Below are positions 1-6,835 of a stretch of DNA of 7,880 nt, piece after piece. The stretch covers positions 1 to 7,880 of the forward strand of contig RPPD01000087.1 in the NCBI GenBank assembly GCA_003818675.1, given 5' to 3'. The position numbers and the translations under genes were made by a program. Numbering within the stretch: the stretch's first letter is position 1; every line of letters starts with the position of its first letter. The notes under the pieces were generated by a model. It saw only the letters and a list, made by a program, of their open reading frames with translations, had not been told where the DNA came from and ran no database searches. Origin of the DNA: Spirochaetaceae bacterium (GTDB lineage: Bacteria; Spirochaetota; Spirochaetia; SZUA-6; RPPD01).

Positions 1-1
1 T

Positions 2-622
2 GGCGCAGTCGTACTCTGCTCTCACCTGGGAAACACGGAAATACTGCGCGCCATGGCGAGCCTTGAGGCAGGGAAGACATTGCCGCCATTCGGCATCAAC
101 TCAATTGTTGATTTCTCGGGTACGAGCAAGTTCAACAAACTCATGGAAAAGATAAATCCTGAATCCATGGTCAGGCTCTACAGCGCGTCTGCCATCGGTC
201 CGGAAACGATCATTGAGCTGTCAAACAGGCTTGAGTCGGGTGATCTTGTTATAATAGCCGCAGACAGGACTGCTGCAAAAAACCGGTCCAAGTCCGGAAA
301 AGTCAGGTTCCTCGGACAAGATGCCTATTTCCCGCTTGGCGCGTTTGTAATGGCAAGTCTTTTGGACGCACCCATCTACCACATGTTTGCTGTCAGGCAG
401 GATGATCTGGACTTTAAAAGCCCGTATGAGTTATATATTTTTAAGTCAGGGTTTGATTTTGCAGGTTCACGGAAGGAACGGATGAAAAAGGTTCTGGAAT
501 TAATGGAGGAATACAGCGGGCATCTTGAAAAGCTCTGTATCAGCCATCCATATCAATGGTTTAATTTTTTTGATTTTTGGAAGACTCCCAGGTCACAAAT
601 CATGGCCTCAGGAAATACTTAG
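2..622 (+). CDS. LpxL/LpxM-like lysophospholipid/lipid A-type acyltransferase, 5' partial
   Basis: The reading frame is open from base 2, upstream of the first ATG at 53, so the true start lies outside the window. The codons before 53 encode the family's catalytic motif: SHLGNTE at 20-40, in which His (23-25) and Glu (38-40) form the HX4E pair of LpxL/LpxM acyltransferases. Further on are an AADR segment (about 257-268), an FLG and a FPLGAF stretch (about 310-345), and a C-terminal HPYQWFNFFDFW block, which I associate with the acyltransferases of aryl polyene clusters. About 206 residues are visible; the family usually has about 290-310, so roughly 100 N-terminal residues, including any membrane anchor, are missing. 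The enzyme would act at the inner membrane, transferring an acyl group from a carrier to a lipid acceptor. In this cluster that is probably a step in linking the polyene to its outer-membrane lipid anchor (inference). Starting the gene at 53 would delete the catalytic His and Glu. Confidence 0.85.
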   Translation, partial: GAVVLCSHLGNTEILRAMASLEAGKTLPPFGINSIVDFSGTSKFNKLMEKINPESMVRLYSASAIGPETIIELSNRLESGDLVIIAADRTAAKNRSKSGKVRFLGQDAYFPLGAFVMASLLDAPIYHMFAVRQDDLDFKSPYELYIFKSGFDFAGSRKERMKKVLELMEEYSGHLEKLCISHPYQWFNFFDFWKTPRSQIMASGNT

Positions 623-627
623 GAAGG
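621..627 (+). promoter_or_regulatory. Shine-Dalgarno of the ammonia-lyase gene
   Basis: AGGAAGG overlaps the TAG stop of the acyltransferase (620-622) and ends 10 nt before the ATG at 638. It supports that start codon and suggests that ribosomes finishing the acyltransferase can reinitiate on the lyase. No promoter-like sequence fits in the 15-nt gap, so the two genes probably share a transcript. Confidence 0.6.
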
Positions 628-637
628 CAGTTCAATA

Positions 638-2173
638 ATGAAGAAGGTTGTTTTTAACGGCAAGCGTCTCACAATAGAGGATATAGCGGCATTAGCGGGC
701 AAGGAAGCTTCTGTGAGTCTTGATGAAGGCTCCAAATTCAAGGACAGGATCAATGCCGGCGCAAGCTTTCTTGATGAAGCCCTTCTCGAACGTGGACAGA
801 TATACGGCGTAACAACTGGTTATGGTGACAGCTGTGGCAAGACTGTGCCTAAAGATAAATATCACGATCTACCCATACATCTTACACGTTTTCACGGATG
901 CGGTCTTGGCGATCTTTTTGACGAGGCTACAACCAGGGCAATAATAGCTGTCAGGCTGCAGTCGCTTTGTCTTGGTTACTCAGGGGTGAGCTATGAACTT
1001 CTGCAGGGACTTTATAATCTTCTTGAGCATGACATTCTGCCTCAAATACCCCAGGAGGGATCTGTGGGAGCGAGCGGGGATCTGACTCCGCTTTCCTATG
1101 TGGCCGCGGCAATTATTGGGGAACGGGATGTTATGTTTAAAGGACAGAAGATTCCGGCCAATGAGGTGTTTGCCAAACTCGGGCTGCCACTGGTAACCTT
1201 AAGACCCAAGGAAGGTCTTGCTATCATGAACGGCACCGCGGCCATGACCGCTGTGGCATGCCTCGCGTACAGGCGCGCGGAATACCTTGCAGACCTGGCG
1301 TGCAGGATAACCTCGCTTGTTTCTATAGTCCTGAAGGGCAATGCGTACCACTTTGATGAAAAACTCTTTGCTGTCAAGCCGCACCCTGGCCAGAACCTTG
1401 TGGCGGCAAGAATCAGGCGGGATTTGGACCGTCATCAGGAAAGCGGCATCATGCCTGACCGTATCCAGGACCCTTATTCAATACGTTGCGCGCCGCATGT
1501 TGTGGGTGTATTTTTCGACAGCGCTCCTTTCTTCCGCCAGGTCATTGAAAATGAATTGAACAGCGCCAACGATAATCCAATCATTGACCCGGAGAGCCGC
1601 TCGATCATGCACGGAGGCCATTTCTACGGCGGTCATATCGCCTTTGTCATGGATTCACTCAAAAACATTATTGCCAATATCGCGGATCTTATGGACCGTC
1701 AGATGGCACTGATAGTTGATGAAAAGTTTAATCGTGGACTGCCTCCGAATCTTACCGGGAGCAATGGTCACTCCATTAACCATGGATTCAAGGCTGTCCA
1801 GATTGGTGTTTCAGCATGGACCGCGGAGGCGTTGAAGAATACCATGCCCGCGAGCGTATTTTCCCGCTCCACCGAATGCCACAATCAGGACAAGGTGAGC
1901 ATGGGTACAATCTCCGCGCGCGACTGCATCCGGGTGCTGGAGCTGACAGAGCAAGTGGCAGCCGCCATTCTGCTCGCGCTGACGCAGGCTGTGAAAATCA
2001 GGAGAAATAATAGGGAAATTTCAGAAGATGTCATTAAACCAGTCGGAAAGATGATGTCACAACTGGAAGAGTTCTTTGTTTTCCTTGATGAGGACAGGCC
2101 GCTTGAAAATGAGCTGCGGAAAACCATACAGCTCATACGAAGCAGGCATTGGATTCTAGAATATGACAAATAA
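638..2173 (+). CDS. HAL/PAL/TAL-family aromatic amino acid ammonia-lyase (MIO enzyme)
   Basis: The 511-residue protein has the normal bacterial length for this family. These enzymes eliminate ammonia from His, Phe or Tyr using an MIO cofactor self-formed from Ala-Ser-Gly, seen here as A145-S146-G147 within GSVGASGDLTPLSY. Other family residues are visible: Y56 in IYGVTTGYG, N198 in MNGT, Q277/Y280/R283 in QDPYSIR, F329, and NQDKVSMG at 416-423. The substrate-selectivity pair appears to be F85-H86, unlike the remembered pairs His-Leu (TAL), Phe-Leu (PAL) and Ser-His (HAL). The HAL imidazole-binding Glu (NQED) is replaced by Gln (Q417), as in TAL/PAL. I infer a Tyr or Phe substrate giving a coumarate- or cinnamate-type starter rather than urocanate. 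No histidine-degradation genes (hutU, hutI) are adjacent, while polyene-cluster genes are. It is soluble and cytoplasmic. The start is supported by the upstream SD; the 3' end overlaps the next gene by 11 nt. Confidence 0.93.
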   Translation: MKKVVFNGKRLTIEDIAALAGKEASVSLDEGSKFKDRINAGASFLDEALLERGQIYGVTTGYGDSCGKTVPKDKYHDLPIHLTRFHGCGLGDLFDEATTRAIIAVRLQSLCLGYSGVSYELLQGLYNLLEHDILPQIPQEGSVGASGDLTPLSYVAAAIIGERDVMFKGQKIPANEVFAKLGLPLVTLRPKEGLAIMNGTAAMTAVACLAYRRAEYLADLACRITSLVSIVLKGNAYHFDEKLFAVKPHPGQNLVAARIRRDLDRHQESGIMPDRIQDPYSIRCAPHVVGVFFDSAPFFRQVIENELNSANDNPIIDPESRSIMHGGHFYGGHIAFVMDSLKNIIANIADLMDRQMALIVDEKFNRGLPPNLTGSNGHSINHGFKAVQIGVSAWTAEALKNTMPASVFSRSTECHNQDKVSMGTISARDCIRVLELTEQVAAAILLALTQAVKIRRNNREISEDVIKPVGKMMSQLEEFFVFLDEDRPLENELRKTIQLIRSRHWILEYDK

Positions 2174-2609
2174 GCATGTGGAAACCGAGGTTTTAATCAG
2201 GGCAGAGTTCTATGACGTGGACTCCATGAAAGTCGTGTGGCACGGCAATTATATGAAGTTCATGGAGATCGCGCGGTGCGCGCTCCTGGAAAAGATAGGC
2301 TATAGCTATCATGAAATGGATGCTGAAGGTACAGCCTGGCCTGTTGTAACCGTGCAGATGAAATATAAAAGGCCTGTGTTCCTCGGCCAAACGTTTGCGA
2401 TCAAGGCAACACTATTGGAATATGAGAATCGCATCAAAATCAGCTACAGGATGTATGATCCAAAAACGGGAGAGATTTTTAACAAGTCGGAGTCAGTCCA
2501 AATGGGCGTTGACATCGCAACCGGCCAGACACTTTTTGTTTCACCAAAGAGCCTTGTTGCAAAAGTGGAAACCCTTCTTGCAGGCAATGCAAAAAAGGAG
2601 AAACCATGA
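2163..2609 (+). CDS. Hotdog-fold acyl-CoA/acyl-ACP thioesterase (4HBT/YbgC-like; ApeK position)
   Basis: This 148-residue single-domain protein has the usual 4-hydroxybenzoyl-CoA thioesterase length. The N-terminal motif FYDVDSMKVVWHGNY (residues 16-30) matches the 4HBT/YbgC active-site signature: D20 aligns with the catalytic Asp (D17 of the Pseudomonas enzyme), with H27 and N29-Y30 following. A hotdog helix, MKFMEIARCALLEKIGY, comes next. The family hydrolyses acyl or aroyl thioesters of CoA or ACP. In aryl polyene clusters a thioesterase occupies this place between the lyase and the LolA-like gene and may release the finished polyene or clear stalled intermediates (inference). It has no signal peptide and is cytoplasmic. 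The ATG lies inside the end of the lyase gene with only a weak SD, so translation is probably coupled. Its own stop overlaps the next start as ATGA. Confidence 0.9.
   Translation: MTNKHVETEVLIRAEFYDVDSMKVVWHGNYMKFMEIARCALLEKIGYSYHEMDAEGTAWPVVTVQMKYKRPVFLGQTFAIKATLLEYENRIKISYRMYDPKTGEIFNKSESVQMGVDIATGQTLFVSPKSLVAKVETLLAGNAKKEKP
2595..2600 (+). promoter_or_regulatory. Shine-Dalgarno of the LolA-like gene
   Basis: AAGGAG sits 5 nt before the ATG at 2606, inside the thioesterase coding region. It fixes the start that gives an intact signal peptide, and is the strongest SD in this run of overlapping genes. Confidence 0.65.
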
Positions 2610-3253
2610 AAAAAAACAGTGCAATGGTTGCGGCTTTTTTTCTCGCAACCCTGATTCCAGCCACGGCCCAGGATGTGTTTTCACATCCCATGGACGAGGC
2701 TTCAAAGCCTCAAGTTATCCTGATCTGCAACAGGATGGGCCAACACAAGGTGATCAAGGCCTCCTTTACCCAGACAAAAACCATAACCCGTCTGTCCAGA
2801 ACCTTCACATCAACTGGCAGGATGATCTTTGATGTTGCCAGGGGCTTGCTCTGGGAAGTCAGGGACCCCTTTCCAAGCGCTACAGTGATGACACGGGACC
2901 GGATTGCACAGAGAAGCTCGAGTGGCAAGATCAGTGTGTTGCCCGCAAGCAATAATGATACCTTCAGGCGCTTTTCTGCCACAATGCAGGCTGTATTAAA
3001 TGGTGATTTTAAATCCATTGAAAACGGGTTCGTGATTCATTTTATGATGCCGTCAGATGGTCGCTGGATCATCGGACTTGTACCCCGTGACAGGACCTTG
3101 CTGGGAGTGATAAAGGCAATGGAGATCTGGGGTGCTTCTGATCTTGAGGGCTTCAGCTTGAAGGAGGCTTCGGGAGACTCGGTCACCTACAAGTTCTCTG
3201 GCGTATCCTACCCTGAAAAACTAGATATTAATGATGAAAAAGCCTTTTTTTAA
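2606..3253 (+). CDS. LolA-like periplasmic outer-membrane lipid/lipoprotein carrier (ApeL position)
   Basis: The 215-residue protein starts with a Sec signal peptide: MKK, a hydrophobic core around residues 7-18 and an Ala-Thr-Ala motif at 19-21, with cleavage likely after A21. The mature part carries the LolA signature: ASFTQTKTI (52-60), a Leu-rich strand ending STGRMIFD (69-76), then RGLLWEVRDPFPS (79-91), matching the family pattern of F-Q-K, G-x-F/M and GLxWxxxxP. Classical LolA takes lipoproteins from LolCDE across the periplasm. Paralogues in aryl polyene clusters are thought instead to carry the hydrophobic polyene or polyene lipid delivered by the neighbouring MMPL pump (inference from context). 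The gene overlaps the thioesterase by 4 nt (ATGA) and the exporter by 23 nt, so its last codons are also the exporter's first. Confidence 0.85.
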   Translation: MKKNSAMVAAFFLATLIPATAQDVFSHPMDEASKPQVILICNRMGQHKVIKASFTQTKTITRLSRTFTSTGRMIFDVARGLLWEVRDPFPSATVMTRDRIAQRSSSGKISVLPASNNDTFRRFSATMQAVLNGDFKSIENGFVIHFMMPSDGRWIIGLVPRDRTLLGVIKAMEIWGASDLEGFSLKEASGDSVTYKFSGVSYPEKLDINDEKAFF

Positions 3254-5627
3254 TTTCGCTACAGACGCATGGCAATCCGGCAAAAAGTTCCATCTGCCTG
3301 TCTGGATCGCGCTTCATGCCGCGGTTTTGATCCTGTTTCTTTTTACCGGTGAATTGTCCGTAAATACTGATCTCGTTTCAATGCTTCCGGAAACCGGCAG
3401 GACCAAGTCAGTAAGCGAGGCGGAGAAAATCATAAGCTCCAGGTTTGCGGGCGCATTCAACATTCTGGTAGGACATGAGGAGTTTGAAAGGGCGCGTGAG
3501 TCCGCCAGCCATCTTGCGGCGACGCTGTCGCAGCAAAGCGTATTCCGGGACATACAGTGTGAAATGGACAGTGACAGTCTTGGCAGGCTTCAGGAATGGT
3601 TTTTCAAATTCCGCTACCGTCTTGTTTCTCCTGCAACCAGGGAAGCGCTTTTATCCGCAAGAACCAATGAGCTTTCCGAGCGCGCCTTCATGGTCATGAC
3701 CGGTCCTGTCAGCATGGGGAATCTTGACCATCTTGATCTGGATCCCTTCCTGCTTTCATATGACAGTATGGGAACTGCCATGGATGCCGGACTTCTCTCC
3801 ACAACAGCCATGAGTCTGCGTGACAATGTACTCACTGCGGAATACGGGGGGAAATCCTGGATTCTTGTCACAGGACAATGCACGGAATCCGGATTGGATG
3901 TCCAGACAACAAATAATGCCGTGGAAATCATCCACAAGTCCGTAGCGGATGAAAAAAACAATGATGACAGGCTGGAAGTCATTTATTCAGGAACGCCGTT
4001 TCATTCGTATGACAGTGCGCGCAGATCAGAGCAGGAAATTTCAATTCTGGGTTCCATTTCCACAATCTTCATCATTTTTATCATGCTTTTCATCTTTCGC
4101 TCCCTCAAACCGCTTCTTGCCACTGTCGGGTCAATGGCAATCGGGATCGCGACAGGACTTGCCGTGACCATGATCGTCTTCCGAGACATCCACATTTTCA
4201 CCATCGTCTTCGGGACGAGCATCATCGGTATCAGCATTGACTATTCGCTCCATTATTTTTCTGTCCTGGCAACAGGGGCTCCTGGCAGGCCGGTGAATGA
4301 TATAATCCGCCAGATACTTCCCGGCATTACCATTGGGCTTTTCACCACGCTGGTGAGTTATATCGGATTCATCTTCACATCGTTCCCGCTGCTCCAGCAG
4401 ATGGCGCTCTTTTCGATGGTGGGTTTGTTGAGCAGTTTTGCGAGTGTTCTGTTTGTCTATCCGATGCTCGGATCCAGGCATGGGAAAAAAGAGGTCTTTA
4501 CCCAGAATGCAGCCAGAATTCTCTCTGGCGCGTTTAAGGGAATGCAGCGGATTCCAGTCCTGTTCAAGGCCGTCATTTTGGCCATACTGGCAGTTCCCGT
4601 CATTTATATGGCTTTTAACTTTCAGTTTGGAAACGATATCAGGGCAGTTTACAGGATGAGTGACCTGCTGTTGCGCAATGAGCAAAAAGCCGCGGCTATT
4701 CTCAATGTCGGATCTACCGGTATCATGGCGATTGTGGAAGGTGACACCCCTGAAGAGACAAGGATCCGTGAGGAAGAACTCATGCAGGATCTTGCAGACG
4801 CCAGGGCTTCAAACGCGCTGGGCAGCGCAATCGGTCAAACCCTTTTTGTACCTTCGCGCACTCGCCAGGAGGAAAATTATGAGCTTGTGGGAACTGTGCT
4901 GTCACAAGAAGTCCCAATGCAGCTTTCCTTCCTTGGATTCGGGGAAAGGGAAATTCGCGCATGGGAATTGGATTATACAGGCCAGAAGGATAAGTTGATA
5001 AACGAAAAGGATCTTGATGGATTACCAGCAGGGTCCATGGCCAAAAACCTTTGGCTTGGGAAAATTGGCGGCAAGTATTTTTCAGCAGTTCTTCTTTTCC
5101 ATATAAATGATATGGAAAAGATTCGCGGGATTATGGAGAAATCAAGCGGCAGGTTTCTGTTGGACAGGGTGGGCGAGGTAAATCACACGCTCCAGTCCTT
5201 AAGCATCATTGCACTCTTCATCCTTGGCATTTCCTACCTGGTTATTTTTGTCGGGCTTCTTCCCCGCTATGGATTGGCGAGGAGCTTTCAGATTGTCGTT
5301 ATTCCGACTTTTGCCAGCATCCTGTCAATGTCGTTTCTTTCTATCGCGGGATTGCCATTTAATCTGTTTGCTGTCATGGGACTCATTCTGGTGCCTGGCA
5401 TGGGAACCGACTATGTCATATTTTTTACCGAGGGAAAGTCGCATCCAGGTTCAACAATTCTGGCAATCAGTTTAAGCATGTCCACAACAGTGCTTGGCTT
5501 TGGCTTGCTTGGATTCACTTCGCTTGCCGCAGTCTTCGGGATTACCGTTGGAGTGGGAGTCCTCTTTTCATTCCTGCTTACCCCCCTCCTGATTGGCAAG
5601 GCGGAAGAATCACGTGTGAAAACCTGA
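3231..5627 (+). CDS. MMPL/RND-family exporter, 12 TM (ApeM position)
   Basis: The 798-residue protein has the RND layout in two halves. One TM helix (about 23-39) is followed by a periplasmic domain (about 45-268) and TM2-6 (about 271-412); then TM7 (about 445-464), a second periplasmic domain (about 465-652) and TM8-12 (about 655-789). Each half has an Asp-Tyr in its fourth helix: GISIDY with D337 and GMGTDY with D727, the usual MMPL proton-relay positions. Such pumps use the proton gradient to extract hydrophobic substrates from the inner membrane. Adjacent LolA-like and DUF3261-like genes point to a polyene or polyene lipid as cargo. The start is ATG at 3231 or 3234, inside the end of the LolA-like gene with no convincing SD, so translational coupling is likely. 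The last 50 nt overlap the convergent PPTase gene. Confidence 0.9.
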   Translation: MMKKPFFNFATDAWQSGKKFHLPVWIALHAAVLILFLFTGELSVNTDLVSMLPETGRTKSVSEAEKIISSRFAGAFNILVGHEEFERARESASHLAATLSQQSVFRDIQCEMDSDSLGRLQEWFFKFRYRLVSPATREALLSARTNELSERAFMVMTGPVSMGNLDHLDLDPFLLSYDSMGTAMDAGLLSTTAMSLRDNVLTAEYGGKSWILVTGQCTESGLDVQTTNNAVEIIHKSVADEKNNDDRLEVIYSGTPFHSYDSARRSEQEISILGSISTIFIIFIMLFIFRSLKPLLATVGSMAIGIATGLAVTMIVFRDIHIFTIVFGTSIIGISIDYSLHYFSVLATGAPGRPVNDIIRQILPGITIGLFTTLVSYIGFIFTSFPLLQQMALFSMVGLLSSFASVLFVYPMLGSRHGKKEVFTQNAARILSGAFKGMQRIPVLFKAVILAILAVPVIYMAFNFQFGNDIRAVYRMSDLLLRNEQKAAAILNVGSTGIMAIVEGDTPEETRIREEELMQDLADARASNALGSAIGQTLFVPSRTRQEENYELVGTVLSQEVPMQLSFLGFGEREIRAWELDYTGQKDKLINEKDLDGLPAGSMAKNLWLGKIGGKYFSAVLLFHINDMEKIRGIMEKSSGRFLLDRVGEVNHTLQSLSIIALFILGISYLVIFVGLLPRYGLARSFQIVVIPTFASILSMSFLSIAGLPFNLFAVMGLILVPGMGTDYVIFFTEGKSHPGSTILAISLSMSTTVLGFGLLGFTSLAAVFGITVGVGVLFSFLLTPLLIGKAEESRVKT

Positions 5628-6180
5628 TTTCAGTCTGCCTGAATTCCGTGAGTAACTCAATTTCCATTTGTTTTTCCGTAAGGGCTCTTACACTCAGGGA
5701 AAATTGCGGGGTTGCAGCTGACTCAAAGGTATAAAGGCCAGGGATTTCTCCCAGACATTCCGGTGCACTTTGGATATCCCAGACAGACCTGCCATGGAGT
5801 TTCAGCCAGGATTCCTTGCGGGTCCAGATGTGATGGAAAACCCTGAGTGCGTCCAGGCCGGATGAATCAAGATATTTTTGTTCCCCGGGAGTAAACCACT
5901 CAGCGGCAATCGAGTGCCAGGAAGGTCTGGTTGTTATTCTCTCAATGTCAACGCCAACCGGAATCATGCTTATAGCGCATACACCCATTCCGTGCGAGTG
6001 GCTCAGGTTGAAGTGCCATGAGGGGTAATCGCGCAGAACAGGTTTGCCGTCAGAGCCTTCCATAATGGCAATCTCGGCAGTTGAATTTCCAGTCAGATGG
6101 TGCAACATGCCTCCAACTAATGAGCGGGTTTGCTGTCTGGTTGTCTGCTTGCACATATTTATGCTTGAAATGTTTATCAT
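5578..6180 (-). CDS. 4'-phosphopantetheinyl transferase, Sfp/HetI type
   Basis: This enzyme moves phosphopantetheine from CoA to a serine of apo-carrier proteins. Numbered from the ATG at 6180 (200 residues), the motifs are GKPVL (45-49), WHFNLSHSHG (55-64), VGVDIE (75-80) and WTRKESWLKLHG (119-130). D78, E80 and E123 are the expected Mg/CoA ligands and K127 follows in motif 3. The frame stays open to an ATG at 6420, but the codons above 6180 resemble no PPTase and lie antisense to the lipoprotein signal peptide, so I reject that start. ATG 6156 (192 residues) is equally plausible. ATG 6108 has GGAGG almost touching it and would cut the N-terminal helix. It probably activates the cluster's ACPs. 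It runs against the flanking genes: the stop lies within the exporter's end (50-nt antisense overlap), and the start is 20-44 nt from the lipoprotein ORF. Confidence 0.88.
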   Translation of the reverse strand: MINISSINMCKQTTRQQTRSLVGGMLHHLTGNSTAEIAIMEGSDGKPVLRDYPSWHFNLSHSHGMGVCAISMIPVGVDIERITTRPSWHSIAAEWFTPGEQKYLDSSGLDALRVFHHIWTRKESWLKLHGRSVWDIQSAPECLGEIPGLYTFESAATPQFSLSVRALTEKQMEIELLTEFRQTEIRFSHVILPPCQSGGG

Positions 6181-6193
6181 TCCCAAGTAAATT
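6165..6193 (+). promoter_or_regulatory. Candidate sigma70-type promoter for the lipoprotein-ketosynthase operon
   Basis: TTGAAA (6165-6170, 5/6 to the -35 consensus), a 17-bp spacer and TAAATT (6188-6193, 4/6 to the -10 consensus) face rightwards. Predicted transcription start is about 6200, which coincides with the first ATG of the lipoprotein frame. It lies over the PPTase start region. A plus-strand promoter is expected here because the inverted PPTase separates these genes from the upstream run. The call rests on pattern matching only. Confidence 0.4.
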
Positions 6194-6199
6194 ACGTCA

Positions 6200-6835
6200 A
6201 TGTTGAACTTGGTTTCCACCTGGACAGTATACACTATCTGGCGCCTGAAGAACAATTTGCTGTTTCCTGGAGCAGGCATTGCAGTTCTATTCTCGACAGG
6301 CATACTTATCCTGTCTTGCGCTGGAACACCTGCTGCCTTAAGGGATTCTCCTGTGTATGTCACGGACACCAAGCCTGTTTTTCTGCTGCCAGCGGAGGCT
6401 ATTGGACATTCAATAGCCATTCACCAGAGCATAGAGGGATACTATTCCTCGCAGACATATTTTCTGGAGGCCATTGTTGAAGCCGGCGGCAAGGGGATTT
6501 TTATTACGGGATTAAGCAGCTTTGGAACCCAGGTCTATAGCCTGGCTTTCCATGATTCAGTGATTGAGTTTTCCAGTGCTGCGGCCGGGGGCATTAAACC
6601 AGAGTACATGCTGGCTGATTTTGAGTTATGCTATTTCCCTTCGGAACAGGTTGCCTCTATGCTCCGAAATGCCGGGTTTGGATTTGAGGAGATCATGCAA
6701 GAAAAGGGTTTTACACGCCGCATTTTGAATGGGGATAAAGTGATAATTGAAATTCTGCGGGATGGTAATGTCATGCAATACCGTAATCTTCTTCGTGGGT
6801 ATGGTTATTCAATTCAGGAAGAGCCCTTGAAATGA
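6200..6835 (+). CDS. DUF3261-like outer-membrane lipoprotein of the aryl polyene cluster (ApeN position)
   Basis: From ATG 6200 the protein has 211 residues. A hydrophobic stretch (about 20-38) leads to ILSC with Cys at residue 40, a plausible lipobox (I at -3, L at -2, S at -1), so the mature lipoprotein would begin at C40. The body fits the DUF3261 pattern as I remember it: an early IHQSIEGYY, a LSSFGTQVYSLAFHD segment, then LADFELCYFP and a C-terminal RNLLRGYGYSI. Members sit in aryl polyene clusters beside the MMPL and LolA genes; their molecular role is unsettled, probably accepting or inserting the product at the outer membrane. The start is uncertain. ATG 6200 has no SD and gives an unusually long leader before the hydrophobic core, while in-frame TTG 6257 would give a short signal peptide without basic residues. 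The mature protein is unaffected. The stop overlaps the ketosynthase start as ATGA. Confidence 0.75.
   Translation: MLNLVSTWTVYTIWRLKNNLLFPGAGIAVLFSTGILILSCAGTPAALRDSPVYVTDTKPVFLLPAEAIGHSIAIHQSIEGYYSSQTYFLEAIVEAGGKGIFITGLSSFGTQVYSLAFHDSVIEFSSAAAGGIKPEYMLADFELCYFPSEQVASMLRNAGFGFEEIMQEKGFTRRILNGDKVIIEILRDGNVMQYRNLLRGYGYSIQEEPLK
6226..6255 (-). promoter_or_regulatory. Candidate promoter for the PPTase gene
   Basis: On the minus strand, TATACT (6226-6231, 5/6 to the -10 consensus) is preceded by an 18-bp spacer and a poor -35, TTGTTC (6250-6255, 3/6). Transcription would start near 6219, leaving a leader of about 40 nt to ATG 6180 or about 63 nt to ATG 6156. It lies inside the 5' part of the lipoprotein reading frame. 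This is a weak-to-moderate prediction. Confidence 0.3.
6816..6823 (+). promoter_or_regulatory. Shine-Dalgarno of the ketosynthase gene
   Basis: AGGAAGAG lies 8 nt before ATG 6832, within the last codons of the lipoprotein gene. Together with the ATGA stop/start overlap it fixes the ketosynthase start. Confidence 0.6.

Noticed and set aside
638..2173. Histidine ammonia-lyase (hutH) of histidine degradation
   Set aside because: No hutU, hutI or hutC-like neighbour, polyene-cluster genes on both sides, and the imidazole-binding Glu appears replaced by Gln. The family call stands but the Hut role is unlikely.
2395..2832. 145-codon plus-strand ORF spanning the thioesterase/LolA junction
   Set aside because: It is out of frame with two well-supported genes whose motifs and SD are clear; the predicted protein has no recognisable features.
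2606..3253. Housekeeping lolA
   Set aside because: The signature is LolA-like, but the gene is translationally coupled to a thioesterase and an MMPL exporter in a pigment cluster, so a pathway-specific paralogue is more likely.
4131..4685. 184-codon minus-strand ORF inside the exporter gene
   Set aside because: It lies entirely within the strongly recognisable MMPL membrane region; its translation is rich in His, Arg, Asp and Gln with no motif, typical of an antisense shadow of hydrophobic codons.
5590..5680. Bidirectional terminator between exporter and PPTase
   Set aside because: The only palindrome noticed is a short CACGTG within the exporter's last codons; there is no stable stem followed by a T-run on either strand.
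6181..6420. N-terminal extension of the PPTase to ATG 6420 (280 residues)
   Set aside because: The extra 80 residues show no PPTase-like sequence and lie antisense to the signal-peptide region of the lipoprotein. Core PPTase similarity begins just after 6156-6180, and family lengths fit 190-240 residues.
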